Below are positions 5,507-14,204 of a stretch of DNA of 38,754 nt, piece after piece. How positions within the stretch are numbered: the stretch's first letter is position 1; the number at the start of each line of letters is the position of its first letter. The notes under the pieces were generated by a model. It worked only from the letters and a program-made list of their open reading frames with translations, did no database searches and had not been told where the DNA came from. The DNA is taken from positions 1 through 38,754 of the forward strand of contig JAGOKN010000019.1 in assembly GCA_017994575.1 (NCBI GenBank), given 5' to 3'. Source of the DNA: Nitrosomonas sp. GTDB lineage: Bacteria > Pseudomonadota > Gammaproteobacteria > Burkholderiales > Nitrosomonadaceae. The position numbers and the translations under genes are program-made.

Positions 5507-6676
5507 ATGAATTTCGATATTATAGTCATCGGTGGCGGACTCGTTGGTGCAAGCTTGGTGGTTGCTCTGAAAGATAGTGGCTTGAAAATTGCGCTGATAG
5601 AACCGCATGTATCAGTCCCATTACCCAGAGATGCGAGTTGGGATAGTAGGGTCTATGCGATTAGTCCGGGAAGTGCCTTGTTCCTGCAAGGGTTGGGGAT
5701 ATGGCAGCTATTGGACGTTGATCGTTTGGCTCCAGTCTATGAAATGGCTGTATTTGGTGATGATAATAGTGCGCATATAAATTTTAGTGCATATGAAATT
5801 GGCTTGTCGGAACTGGCATTTATTGCAGAAAATCGTCAATTGCAGACCGCCGTTTGGGATGCGCTCAAATCTTCAGACGAAAATACATATATATATTGTC
5901 CCGCAAAATGCACATCGATTGTATGGGAAGAGTCGCATGTTGAGGTGCAACTGGAAGACGGCAGTCGGCTTCAAGCAGCACTAGTGGTGGGGGCGGACGG
6001 CGTAAATTCCTGGGTGCGCAAGCAGGCGGATATCGATGTTTCACGTCATTCGTATAATCAAGTAGGCGTGGTCGCCAATTTTAGTGCGGAGCTTTCACAT
6101 CGTCAGATTGCTCACCAGTGGTTTAGGCGGGACGGTGTGCTGGCATTATTGCCGTTACCAGACAAACGTGTATCCATGGTTTGGTCTACTCATGAAGAGC
6201 AGGCTGATCTGCTACGGAATTTGCCCGCAGAAGAACTCTGTCATCGTGTTGAAGAAGCCTCTTCGCATACTTTGGGTGCATTGCAATTGATTACTCCTGC
6301 GGTGGGCTTTCCATTAAATTTTGTGCATGTGAATAAGCTGGCTAAGCTGCGTTTGGTGTTGATCGGAGATGCTGCGCACGGTATTCACCCATTGGCTGGG
6401 CAAGGTGTCAATTTGGGGTTGCGTGATGCGCGTGAGCTTGCAAAAGTATTAAATGGGCGTGGTATGCAGACGGATTGTGGAGATTACATGTTGCTGCGAC
6501 GTTATGAGCTGGCACGCAAAGAGGATGTTCTTGCTTTGGAGTTAGTGACGGATGGTTTGCAAAAGTTATTCAACAATACTAATCCGACGCTGGCTCGCTT
6601 AAGAAACTTGGGGCTAGAGATCACCAATCATTTCCCCCTGGTCAAAAACCGATTGATGCAACACGCTTTGAATTAA
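5507..6676 (+). CDS. FAD-dependent UbiH/UbiI/VisC-family hydroxylase, ubiquinone biosynthesis
   Basis: The 389-aa flavoprotein monooxygenase is of the class that hydroxylates the ring of ubiquinone precursors at the inner membrane. It has the N-terminal FAD-binding GGGLVG (9-14), the DG motif VVGADGVNSW, and the second FAD motif with GDAAHGIHPLAGQG (287-300). I start it at ATG 5507 because the FAD fold begins immediately (MNFDIIVIGGG); the longer in-frame start at 5465 would add 14 odd residues. A TATAAT at 5494-5499 places the expected transcription start close to the ATG. Which ring carbon it acts on (C5, C6 or C1) cannot be told from sequence alone. It lies 25 bp before dsbC on the same strand. 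Confidence 0.88.
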   Translation: MNFDIIVIGGGLVGASLVVALKDSGLKIALIEPHVSVPLPRDASWDSRVYAISPGSALFLQGLGIWQLLDVDRLAPVYEMAVFGDDNSAHINFSAYEIGLSELAFIAENRQLQTAVWDALKSSDENTYIYCPAKCTSIVWEESHVEVQLEDGSRLQAALVVGADGVNSWVRKQADIDVSRHSYNQVGVVANFSAELSHRQIAHQWFRRDGVLALLPLPDKRVSMVWSTHEEQADLLRNLPAEELCHRVEEASSHTLGALQLITPAVGFPLNFVHVNKLAKLRLVLIGDAAHGIHPLAGQGVNLGLRDARELAKVLNGRGMQTDCGDYMLLRRYELARKEDVLALELVTDGLQKLFNNTNPTLARLRNLGLEITNHFPLVKNRLMQHALN

Positions 6677-6701
6677 ATTTCATTTTAAAACTGGAGTTGT
6701 C

Positions 6702-7436
6702 ATGACGATACGCTGGAAGTTTTTCATTTCAATCTTGGCATTAAGTTTCTTTTCTGGAAACGTCTGGGCAAATGAAGAAGCTGTCAAAAAAGCTGTCGAG
6801 CCGCACTTTGCCGGCAATAAAATTGAGAGTTTGAAAAAAACACCTTATTTGGGATTGTACGAGGTGGTGGTCGGTGATGAAGTGTTTTATACCGATGAAA
6901 AGGCGAATTATTTCTTCTTTGGTCATGTGATTGATACTAAAACCAGGGCGAGCATGACCAATGAGCGTATACAGGAAGTCAAAGCTGCGCGTCGTGTGCC
7001 TCTTGATTCCTTGCCTTTGAAATCGGCTATCAAAATTGTTAAAGGTGATGGCAAGCGTCAATTAGCTGTGTTTACAGATCCCAATTGCCCTTACTGCAAG
7101 CAATTGGAGAAAGAGTTGGCGAATGTGACGAATGTGACGATCTACACCTTGCTGTATCCGGTGCTCAATGGATCGATGGAGCTTTCTAAAAAGATTTGGT
7201 GCTCGGCTAATCAAATTAAAGCTTGGGATGATTTTATGCTGAAGGGGATTGCGCCAGCGGGAAAAGATTGCGACACACCGCTGGAAACACTGGTGCAGTC
7301 AGGGCGTGAGAATAAGGTATCGGGCACGCCAACGTTGATTTTCGCAGATGGTTCGATTGTGGGTGGTATGATTCCCGTGGCTGTAATTGAAGAAAAATTA
7401 AATGCCGCCAGTGAAGCGGCAGTTAAAAGCAAATAA
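6702..7436 (+). CDS. dsbC: Periplasmic disulfide isomerase DsbC
   Basis: The 244-aa precursor has a signal peptide ending in VWA (residue 23). An N-terminal dimerisation domain is followed by a thioredoxin fold with active site CPYC (129-132, within TDPNCPYC). The structural cysteine pair is Cys167 and Cys190, and the cis-proline is in SGTP (207-210). These features and the length match DsbC, which reshuffles wrong disulfides in the periplasm and is kept reduced by DsbD. CTGGAG before the ATG is a good ribosome binding site. It follows the UbiH-type gene closely and ends at a strong bidirectional terminator. Confidence 0.92.
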   Translation: MTIRWKFFISILALSFFSGNVWANEEAVKKAVEPHFAGNKIESLKKTPYLGLYEVVVGDEVFYTDEKANYFFFGHVIDTKTRASMTNERIQEVKAARRVPLDSLPLKSAIKIVKGDGKRQLAVFTDPNCPYCKQLEKELANVTNVTIYTLLYPVLNGSMELSKKIWCSANQIKAWDDFMLKGIAPAGKDCDTPLETLVQSGRENKVSGTPTLIFADGSIVGGMIPVAVIEEKLNAASEAAVKSK

Positions 7437-7448
7437 AACTTAAGCCGG

Positions 7449-7489
7449 AATAAAAGAGCTTGCGGAATTATCCTGCAAGCTCTTTTATT
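7449..7489. terminator. Bidirectional terminator between dsbC and mltA
   Basis: AATAAAAGAGCTTGC (7449-7463) pairs perfectly with GCAAGCTCTTTTATT (7475-7489) around an 11-nt loop. The arms supply a T-tract in both directions, so it serves dsbC on plus and mltA on minus. The mltA stop codon lies within it. Confidence 0.9.
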
Positions 7490-8684
7490 GTCTTGTTAGT
7501 GCAGGAATTGTATAGTCGCGAGGCATCAATACCCACATTTTCCCAGTTTGTTTCATTTTTCCCGCTTGACTGCCAGCTTCATGACCAAATCCCCAGAAAA
7601 AGTCAGCGCGTATTCCTCCTTTTATTGCACTGCCGACATCTTGTGCCACCATTAATCGATTGAGTGGCTTATTTGTGTTGGGCCAAGTGGTCGCGAGGAA
7701 TACCGGCGCTCCTTGGGGTATTGAGAGTGGATCAATGGCAATGCTCCTGCCGGCAGTAAGAGGTACGCCAAGTGCACCGATAGGGCCTGATAAATCAGCA
7801 GCTAATTCACGAAAAAATACATAGCGCGCATTTTGCTGCAGCAACTCAGGTAGTTTTCTGGGGTTTTTCTGTCCCCATTGCTTGATTCCCTGCATGGAAG
7901 CATTTTCCAGAGTGAGTTCGCCACGCTGTACCAATAGCTTGCCAATAGAATTGTAAGGATGACCGTTTTGATCGGCGAACCCAATTTTTATCATTTCACC
8001 ATTATCAAATACGATTCGACCGGATCCTTGAATGTGTAGAAAGAACAATTCAACCTCATCTTCTACCCATAGCAATTCTTTGTTATTCAGTAGCTTAGGA
8101 TTGCTCATTATTTCAGCACGACTGTAATAGGGAACCACTTTGCGTCCATCCAGTCGGCCTTTTAAGCGAAGATCCTTAAGCTCAGGGTATGAGGCCCCTA
8201 AATCAATCGTCAGGAGATCGTCAGGAGCAGCGTGAATCGGGTGACGATAACGTTTTGAAGGGGCGCGACTACCTTTGAGCAGAGGTTCATAATAGCCGGT
8301 AATGAGTCCTTCTTCACTGCTATCAGTGTTGATGATCTGATAGGGAATGAAATAGGTTTCAAAAAAATGTCTCAATGCTTTGTTGTTCGGTTTGTGGAGT
8401 GCAGTCGCTGCCTTGCAAGATTCTTTCCAGAGCGATTGCTTACTTAATACTGTACAGCTATTTAGAAAGGCCTGCCATGCAGGCAACAGATCATCGTTGG
8501 TCCAGCCTGTTAATGTAGACCAATGAGCACGTTTATGTATAGATTTGGTTGATGGTTTTTCGGGCGGTGGTGGTGTAACCGATTCCGCCGGCTGACTGGG
8601 TGTTGGGGGAGGGCTGATTGTTCCGGTGGAACAGGCATTCAGTAACAATGTGATCAATAAAATAAAACTTAATTGGTTTTTCAT
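7485..8684 (-). CDS. mltA: Membrane-bound lytic murein transglycosylase A
   Basis: The 399-aa outer-membrane lipoprotein cleaves the MurNAc-GlcNAc bond of peptidoglycan, forming 1,6-anhydro ends. A signal peptide ends in the lipobox LNAC with Cys18, followed by a Pro/Ser linker. The MltA domain contains GYYEP and FFLHIQGSG. The C-terminal 3D domain has AQDVGSAIKG, whose Asp (about residue 349) is the expected catalytic acid, then RADFFWG. Length and layout fit the family. It is transcribed toward dsbC and shares a terminator with it. A small membrane protein gene diverges upstream. Confidence 0.93.
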   Translation of the reverse strand: MKNQLSFILLITLLLNACSTGTISPPPTPSQPAESVTPPPPEKPSTKSIHKRAHWSTLTGWTNDDLLPAWQAFLNSCTVLSKQSLWKESCKAATALHKPNNKALRHFFETYFIPYQIINTDSSEEGLITGYYEPLLKGSRAPSKRYRHPIHAAPDDLLTIDLGASYPELKDLRLKGRLDGRKVVPYYSRAEIMSNPKLLNNKELLWVEDEVELFFLHIQGSGRIVFDNGEMIKIGFADQNGHPYNSIGKLLVQRGELTLENASMQGIKQWGQKNPRKLPELLQQNARYVFFRELAADLSGPIGALGVPLTAGRSIAIDPLSIPQGAPVFLATTWPNTNKPLNRLMVAQDVGSAIKGGIRADFFWGFGHEAGSQAGKMKQTGKMWVLMPRDYTIPALTRQ

Positions 8685-8738
8685 TGGATATTGGTTAAAG
8701 TAATAGCTTATTTTTTAACTTTACAGCAACCTTAAATT

Positions 8739-8849
8739 ATGTGGGTAGTCGCAATCGAAGCAGCTTTGGCGTTAGGTTTATTTCTTTTCCTGATATGGTG
8801 GACCATGTTTTCAGGTAAAAAGAAGAAGGATGATGAAAACAAAGACTGA
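8739..8849 (+). CDS. 36-aa single-span membrane protein
   Basis: The short frame from ATG 8739 to TGA 8849 encodes one hydrophobic helix (VAIEAALALGLFLFLIWWTMF) and a charged tail, GKKKKDDENKD. This layout, with a WWTMFS-type boundary and a basic then acidic tail, is typical of genuine small membrane proteins and unlikely by chance. I recall similar short proteins in other betaproteobacteria, unverified. No clear Shine-Dalgarno sequence is visible. It lies between the divergent mltA and the convergent Nif3-family gene. Function is unknown. Confidence 0.6.
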   Translation: MWVVAIEAALALGLFLFLIWWTMFSGKKKKDDENKD

Positions 8850-8913
8850 TCAATAACACGAATTGAGTCCATCATTATATATTTTGTGATGCAAACATGG
8901 TTAATAATTCCCA

Positions 8914-9660
8914 TCACACTGGATTTTCAATATCAATAAACTGATGCTGAATGTTGAACTGTTGCGCAATGTGATCACCCAGAGCTTGCACGCCATAGCG
9001 CTCGGTCGCATGGTGTCCTGCTGCAATGAATGCGACACCTGATTCGCGTGCTATGTGTACAGTCTGTTCTGATATTTCGCCGGTAATGAACGCATCGACG
9101 CCTTGCTGGATAGCTGCTTCAAAATAGCTTTGGGCGGCACCGGTGCACCATGCAATTCTCTGTATGGATTTGTCAAGATCGCCGATCAGCATGGGTTTGC
9201 GCAACAGAGTGCGTGAAATTTTTTCACTGAGTGTGCTTAATGTCACGGCTTGCGGTAGCTTTCCATGTGCAGCAACATCCTGATCACCAAAACGACCGAT
9301 TTCTATAAATCCCAGTTTTTTCCCCAAGCAGGCATTGTTGCCAAATACTGGATGAATATCCAGCGGTAGATGATAGGCAAATAGATTGATGTCGTGTTTC
9401 ATTAGTAAAGCAATGCGACGACTTTTTAGGCCAGTTATGCGCGTGTCTTCTCCACGCCAGAAATAGCCGTGATGAACGAGAATGGCATCGGCTTTAGCCG
9501 CCACCGCCGCTTCCAGAAGATTTAACGAAGCGGTTACACCACTAATCACAGTGTGAATGTGATCGCGCCCTTCCACTTGCAGCCCATTTGGGCAATAATC
9601 ATGGAAACGGGATATGTCTAGTAATTGATTCAGGTGGTTCTCAAGTTCATCTCGATGCAT
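8914..9660 (-). CDS. Nif3-like dinuclear metal centre protein (YbgI/DUF34 family)
   Basis: The 248-aa protein belongs to the Nif3 family, which forms hexameric rings with a two-metal site. Metal-binding motifs are LVHHGYFWRGE near residue 65, LPLDIHP near residue 100, and GVAFIAAGHHATERYG near residue 220. The start MHRDELENHLNQLLDI and the phrase CPNGLQVEG are characteristic. E. coli YbgI belongs here. The biochemical role is unsettled, with GTP cyclohydrolase-like or metal-insertion roles proposed. It diverges from the HtrA-type protease gene over about 80 bp, an arrangement I believe is common in betaproteobacteria. Confidence 0.9.
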   Translation of the reverse strand: MHRDELENHLNQLLDISRFHDYCPNGLQVEGRDHIHTVISGVTASLNLLEAAVAAKADAILVHHGYFWRGEDTRITGLKSRRIALLMKHDINLFAYHLPLDIHPVFGNNACLGKKLGFIEIGRFGDQDVAAHGKLPQAVTLSTLSEKISRTLLRKPMLIGDLDKSIQRIAWCTGAAQSYFEAAIQQGVDAFITGEISEQTVHIARESGVAFIAAGHHATERYGVQALGDHIAQQFNIQHQFIDIENPV

Positions 9661-9738
9661 TGATTTTCCTTTTAGCTCATACTCGCGGCTAACTGCGATA
9701 TTGCCGCAGCTACTTTATTTTTGGAGTAACACATTTTC

Positions 9739-10878
9739 ATGTACAGACTCTGGTTGATTTTTACACAAACCGCAACAGTGTTGCTGGCTATTTTTTTTGT
9801 TGTTTCAACATTGAGGCCTGAATTGCTACCTTGGAAGCCTCGGGGAGAAATCGTGACGGTCAAGGAGGCTGTGCCAGCAATTGATACGGTTAGGCAAGAC
9901 AGCTATGCCAAAGCGGCTGAGATAGCCATGCCGTCAGTGGTCAATATTTTTACCAGCAAGGAAATCAATGAGCCGCATCATCCGTTCATGAATGATCCTA
10001 TCTTTGAGAGATTCTTCGGCGAACAATTTGAATCCAGGCCTCAGCGCACATCTAGCCTGGGTTCGGGCGTGATTGTTAGCTCCAATGGTTATATCTTGAC
10101 GAATCATCATGTCGTGGAGGCAGCCGATGAAGTCGAGGTGGCATTGGTCGATGGCAGAAAAACCAAGGCAAGTATCATCGGTTCAGATCCGGAAACTGAT
10201 TTGGCAGTTTTGAAGGTGAAGCTCGAGGATTTGCCGGCCATTACCTTTGGTCAGTCACAGCAAGTCAAAGTGGGCGATGTCGTGCTAGCAGTCGGCAATC
10301 CTTTTGGTGTCGGACAAAGCGTCACTATGGGCATTGTCGGTGCATTGAGTCGGAGTCAGGTCGGTATTAATACTTTTGAAGATTTTATTCAGACGGATGC
10401 AGCGATCAATCCGGGTAATTCCGGCGGTGCATTGACCGATACGAGCGGTAATTTGATTGGCATTAATACAGCAATCTATTCCCGCACCGGTGGTTCATTA
10501 GGCATTGGCTTTGCTATTCCCATTCATGCTGCCAAGCAGATCATGGAGCAGATTATCCAGTCCGGGGGAGTTGTCCGTGGCTGGCTGGGTGTTAGCATGC
10601 AGGATATGACAGAGGAGTTGGCGGAATCATTTAATCTGGATCATTCCGTTGGCACTTTAATCGCCAGTGTGCTGAGAGAAGGTCCGGCGGATAAAGCGGG
10701 CATTAAGCCGGGAGATATTCTCATTGCAGTGAATGGTAAGTCGGTTAAGAATTCTTCGGAAATGCTCAATCTGGTTGCGGCTCTTCCTCCCGGTGAGACG
10801 GTGACCGTTACCGTGATACGTAATAAGCAGGAAAAATCAATTCCGGTGAAAGTAGGTGTGCGTCCTCAGCAAAAATAG
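9739..10878 (+). CDS. Membrane-anchored HtrA-family serine protease with one PDZ domain (DegS/AlgW-like)
   Basis: The 379-aa protein has an N-terminal membrane segment (about residues 5-24) with no clear cleavage site. A trypsin-like domain carries the triad His124 (TNHHVV), Asp154 (DPETDLAV) and Ser228 (PGNSGGA). A single PDZ domain covers about 265-375, with GPADKAGIKPGDIL. One PDZ plus an N-terminal anchor fits DegS/AlgW, which cleaves anti-sigma factors in the envelope stress response; DegP and DegQ have two PDZ domains. No rseA-like substrate gene is in the window, so the pathway is inferred. A weak AG-rich stretch precedes the ATG. Confidence 0.88.
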   Translation: MYRLWLIFTQTATVLLAIFFVVSTLRPELLPWKPRGEIVTVKEAVPAIDTVRQDSYAKAAEIAMPSVVNIFTSKEINEPHHPFMNDPIFERFFGEQFESRPQRTSSLGSGVIVSSNGYILTNHHVVEAADEVEVALVDGRKTKASIIGSDPETDLAVLKVKLEDLPAITFGQSQQVKVGDVVLAVGNPFGVGQSVTMGIVGALSRSQVGINTFEDFIQTDAAINPGNSGGALTDTSGNLIGINTAIYSRTGGSLGIGFAIPIHAAKQIMEQIIQSGGVVRGWLGVSMQDMTEELAESFNLDHSVGTLIASVLREGPADKAGIKPGDILIAVNGKSVKNSSEMLNLVAALPPGETVTVTVIRNKQEKSIPVKVGVRPQQK

Positions 10879-10960
10879 CCAGTCCGGGCGAAGATTAGCT
10901 ATGTATTGATGTTTAGGGTCAGCGTGAAAGCTTTATTGGGAATATCATCTAATTGAATTT

Positions 10961-12613
10961 ATGAAGAATCTACTACCATCCAATGGATTTGTATCGGTTA
11001 TAGCGCATTGGTTTAGCGCTAATATTCTTGCGTTAGGGCGTGAGATGCGCTTGTCGTATCTGCCGCCTCTGATGGTTTACGTGGCAGCCGGTATTTCAGG
11101 TCTGACAGGCATTGTGGGTACTTTCTATGTGAAGGAGAAGCTGGGGCTATCCGCCGAGTTTCTGGCCATGCTCGGGTTTTGGATGATGTTGCCATGGGCG
11201 CTAAAAATGCCGCTGGGGCATTTGGTCGATCTGGTATGGCGCTGGAAGGGACTGTTGGTGTATTTGGGAGCAAGTCTGATCATGGTGAGCTTGCTCATTA
11301 TGATTGGATTATTGGGACATACCGAAGCGATGGCTGCCATGGCTTCTGTTGAGACCTGGTATGTGTTGTCTGCTTTACTGGCGCCGATTGGTTATGTGCT
11401 ACAGGATGTGGTGGCGGATGCCATGACCGTCGAAGCAGTGCCGCGCGTGGATGAGAAGGGTACAAAACTGGATCCCGAGAAGCGAAAGTTAATGCATGTG
11501 ACCATGCAGACCTTGGGGCGTGTGGCTATTATCGGTGGTGGAGTGCTGGTATCGGTAGCCAATGTATTTTTATTGCGCGATGCAGGAGTACTGCCGGAGA
11601 CTGAAAAAGAAGCGGTATATTTACTGGTTTATGAATTAGCTTTAATCATTCCGGTAGTGTCCATTTTTGGCGTGGTATTTGCCTCCTGGCTTCGGCGGCG
11701 CGAAATGAAACATTTGCTTGCACAAGGCCACAGCCGACAGGAGGTAAGCATGCTGCTGGGCATTTATACAGAACCACCCTCAATCAATTGGTGGATTCTG
11801 GGTGGTGGATTGATTTTTACCTTATTGTCATTAGGTGTCGGTTTGAGTCGTGTGCCAGGTGGAGAGGAAATCGTATTTGTAATTTCCATGGTGATTATTG
11901 TATTTCTGATGTGGCGATTGACTGCGGAACTGGAGCCTGATGCGCGAAACACATTGGTGGGGACGGCCATCCTGATATTTGTGTTTCGTGCGATTCCCGG
12001 GCCAGGTGCGGGCTCTACCTGGTGGATGATAGATGAACTGGCATTTGATCAGCAGTTTCTTGCTGTACTGTCCATGATCGGCGCTATTCTAACGTTATTC
12101 GGCATGTTTATTTTTCGCCGTTTCATGGCAGAACGTTCGATTGCTTACATCATTGGCTTTCTAACCATCGTCGGCAGCTTCTTGTCGATGCCTATTATTG
12201 GCATGTATTTTGGCTTGCACGAATGGACGGCATCGTTAACCGGTGGTGTCGTTGATGCCCGCTTTATTGTATTGATTGATACGGCGTTGGAATCACCCTT
12301 GGGTCAGATTGCCATGATTCCGATGCTGGCCTGGATTGCAAATTCTGCGCCTGAAAAACTCAAAGCCACTTTTTTTGCGGTGATGGCATCGTTTACCAAT
12401 CTGGCTTTGTCTGCGTCTCAACTGGGAACGAAATATCTCAATCAGATTTATGAGGTTAAGCGCGAAGTTAAAGACGTTGCTTCCGGTCAGGTGACTGTCC
12501 CAGCCGATTACAGCGAGCTGGGGCAATTGCTGATTACTGTCACGATCATTGGTTTTGTATTGCCACTGATTACCATTCTGTTGGTCAAGCATTCACGTTT
12601 TCGGAATGCTTAG
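10961..12613 (+). CDS. Multi-pass transporter, MFS/BT1 (folate-biopterin transporter-like)
   Basis: The 550-aa integral membrane protein has about 12 hydrophobic spans. The pattern VAAGISGLTGIVGTFYVKEK, then LGFWMMLPWALKMPLGHLVD, resembles the first helices of the BT1/FBT branch of the major facilitator superfamily, as does LQDVVADAMTVEA in the fourth or fifth span. Members move folates or pterins, but many bacterial relatives have no known substrate. The central loop is charged (LRRREMKHLL). It stands alone, 80 bp after the protease gene. Family call is moderate and the substrate is unknown. Confidence 0.65.
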   Translation: MKNLLPSNGFVSVIAHWFSANILALGREMRLSYLPPLMVYVAAGISGLTGIVGTFYVKEKLGLSAEFLAMLGFWMMLPWALKMPLGHLVDLVWRWKGLLVYLGASLIMVSLLIMIGLLGHTEAMAAMASVETWYVLSALLAPIGYVLQDVVADAMTVEAVPRVDEKGTKLDPEKRKLMHVTMQTLGRVAIIGGGVLVSVANVFLLRDAGVLPETEKEAVYLLVYELALIIPVVSIFGVVFASWLRRREMKHLLAQGHSRQEVSMLLGIYTEPPSINWWILGGGLIFTLLSLGVGLSRVPGGEEIVFVISMVIIVFLMWRLTAELEPDARNTLVGTAILIFVFRAIPGPGAGSTWWMIDELAFDQQFLAVLSMIGAILTLFGMFIFRRFMAERSIAYIIGFLTIVGSFLSMPIIGMYFGLHEWTASLTGGVVDARFIVLIDTALESPLGQIAMIPMLAWIANSAPEKLKATFFAVMASFTNLALSASQLGTKYLNQIYEVKREVKDVASGQVTVPADYSELGQLLITVTIIGFVLPLITILLVKHSRFRNA

Positions 12614-12713
12614 CTACAAAATTATTATCCGATTTCCTGGTTGTTTGTTGTGTGATGGTTTGTAAGCTAATGAGTCAATTCAATTAACTTTTTCAGCATC
12701 CGATATGAGATTT

Positions 12714-12747
12714 AACCGTATCCCTGAACTGCTCTCAGGATACGGTT
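12714..12747 (+). terminator. Hairpin between the transporter gene and comEA
   Basis: AACCGTATCC (12714-12723) pairs with GGATACGGTT (12738-12747), and TGA/TCA inside extends the stem past one bulged base. Only a broken T-tract follows, so it may be a terminator of the transporter gene or a leader structure of comEA, whose ATG is 41 bases on. Confidence 0.55.
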
Positions 12748-12788
12748 GTTGTTTATCGATGTTTGTCTTCTTTATTATAGGAGGTTAT

Positions 12789-13076
12789 ATGAAAAAAGTG
12801 TTGTTAACTATGATTCTATTATTCGCGTTGACTAGCGCTGCATTTGCAGCAGTTAATATTAATACGGCTTCGCAAGCTGAACTTGAATCTCTCCAAGGTA
12901 TTGGGCCTGCCAAAGCAAAAGCGATCATTGAATATCGTGAAACTGTTGGGCCCTTTTTGTCTGTTGAGGATTTGGGGAAAGTGAATGGTATTGGTTCTGC
13001 AACTATCGAACAACTTCGAGATGTGATTGCTGTTGAAGCCGAAAAGAGTGTGAAAGCTCCCACCAAATCGAAGTAA
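12789..13076 (+). CDS. comEA: ComEA-like helix-hairpin-helix DNA-binding protein
   Basis: The 95-aa precursor has a signal peptide of about 20 residues (KKVLLTMILLFALTSAAFA), then NINTASQAELESLQGIG and a second hairpin, NGIGSATIEQL. This is the short ComEA form of Gram-negative bacteria, which binds incoming DNA in the periplasm during competence. I take ATG 12789 because AGGAGG lies 5 bases before it and the signal peptide begins there. The longer frame from 12705 crosses a hairpin. Members of this family are also annotated only as HhH-domain proteins, so natural competence is not proven. Confidence 0.85.
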   Translation: MKKVLLTMILLFALTSAAFAAVNINTASQAELESLQGIGPAKAKAIIEYRETVGPFLSVEDLGKVNGIGSATIEQLRDVIAVEAEKSVKAPTKSK

Positions 13077-13098
13077 TGTGCTAATAGAATAATTTTCT

Positions 13099-13142
13099 AA
13101 ATAGAGTTCCTTTTGAGAGAATAATTCAAAGGGGCTCTATTT
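13099..13142 (+). terminator. Long hairpin after comEA
   Basis: AAATAGAG (13099-13106) pairs with CTCTATTT (13135-13142), and the inner CCTTTTGA/TTCAAAGG pairs with one bulge, giving a long stem. The T-tract is short, so the terminator call is moderate. Confidence 0.6.
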
Positions 13143-13214
13143 GAATGATTACAGGACTTCAATACGGATAGCATGTGTGATAATGTCAAATTGTTTGCTA
13201 TGAAGCCCGCATTT

Positions 13215-14102
13215 ATGTTTAAGACGATAGAAAATTTTGTAGGTAATACACCTCTCGTAAGACTCAAGCATCTCCCTGGGAAAACATCCAATGTGATACT
13301 GGCTAAGCTTGAGGGAAACAATCCGGCCGGGTCAGTGAAAGATCGCCCTGCATTGTCCATGATTTCGCATGCGCAACAGCGTGGGGAAATTAAGCCGGGT
13401 GATACGCTCATTGAAGCAACCAGTGGTAATACGGGTATTGCATTGGCAATGGCTGCAGCCATAATGGGCTATCACATGATACTGATCATGCCGGAGAATC
13501 TCAGCATAGAACGACGCCAATCCATGACTGCATACGGTGCAAAAATTATCCTGACACCGAAAGCGGGGGGGATGGAGCAAGCACGAGATCTGGCAGAGAA
13601 GATGCGTGAGGAAGGGCAGGGTTTCATCTTGAATCAGTTTGCCAATCCAGATAATCCTTTGGCCCATTATGAAAGTACAGCGCCAGAAATATGGCGTGAT
13701 ACCGATGGAAAAATTACTCATTTCGTCAGCAGCATGGGAACCACTGGAACAATTATGGGGTGCTCAAGATTTTTTAAGGAACAACAGCCAACGATTAGAA
13801 TCGTTGGCGTTCAACCCGAAGAGGGGGCGCAAATTCCAGGTATCCGCAAATGGTCTCCGGCGTATCTTCCCAAAATCTACGATACCAATCAGGTGGATGA
13901 GTTGCTGTATGTTTCTCAGCAAGAAGCTGAAGATCTGACGCGGCGATTGGCAAAAGAAGAAGGTATTTTTGCCGGCATTTCTTCGGGCGGTGCTTTGGCT
14001 GCTGCGTTGAAAATATCCAGTCAAGTTGAAAATGCGGTGATTGTATTTATTGTGTGCGATCGGGGTGACCGCTATTTGTCTACCGGTGTTTTTCCGGCTT
14101 AA
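13215..14102 (+). CDS. cysM: Cysteine synthase B (O-acetylserine sulfhydrylase)
   Basis: The 295-aa PLP enzyme makes cysteine from O-acetylserine and sulfide or thiosulfate. The PLP lysine is Lys42 in NNPAGSVKDRPA. EATSGNTGIALAMAAA binds the substrate, SSMGTTGTIMG holds the phosphate, and the CysM-type C-terminus CDRGDRYLSTGVF ends the protein. CysM, not CysK, is indicated by LEGNNPAGSVKDR and by the RGDRYLSTGVF ending. I choose ATG 13215 because family members begin just before TIEN(F)xGNTPLV. In-frame starts at 13200 and 13173 are possible, and none has a strong ribosome site. Confidence 0.9.
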   Translation: MFKTIENFVGNTPLVRLKHLPGKTSNVILAKLEGNNPAGSVKDRPALSMISHAQQRGEIKPGDTLIEATSGNTGIALAMAAAIMGYHMILIMPENLSIERRQSMTAYGAKIILTPKAGGMEQARDLAEKMREEGQGFILNQFANPDNPLAHYESTAPEIWRDTDGKITHFVSSMGTTGTIMGCSRFFKEQQPTIRIVGVQPEEGAQIPGIRKWSPAYLPKIYDTNQVDELLYVSQQEAEDLTRRLAKEEGIFAGISSGGALAAALKISSQVENAVIVFIVCDRGDRYLSTGVFPA

Positions 14103-14103
14103 G

Positions 14104-14123
14104 GAGCCAGGATTGCCTGGCTC
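14104..14123 (+). terminator. Hairpin after cysM
   Basis: GAGCCAGG pairs with CCTGGCTC around a 4-nt loop directly after the cysM stop. It is very stable, but no T-run follows, so it may act as a weak terminator or an mRNA 3' stabiliser. Confidence 0.5.
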
Positions 14124-14204
14124 AAGTGAGAAATGATTTGACAGCTTCAATTATCTGCAAATTAAAAGCAAAACAATCAATCACAATTTAGGTATTCAAT
14201 CCGC

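Noticed and set aside
8732-8917. Minus-strand 61-aa frame opposite the 36-aa membrane protein
   Set aside because: The plus-strand frame has a clear membrane-protein layout, while this one has a random composition.
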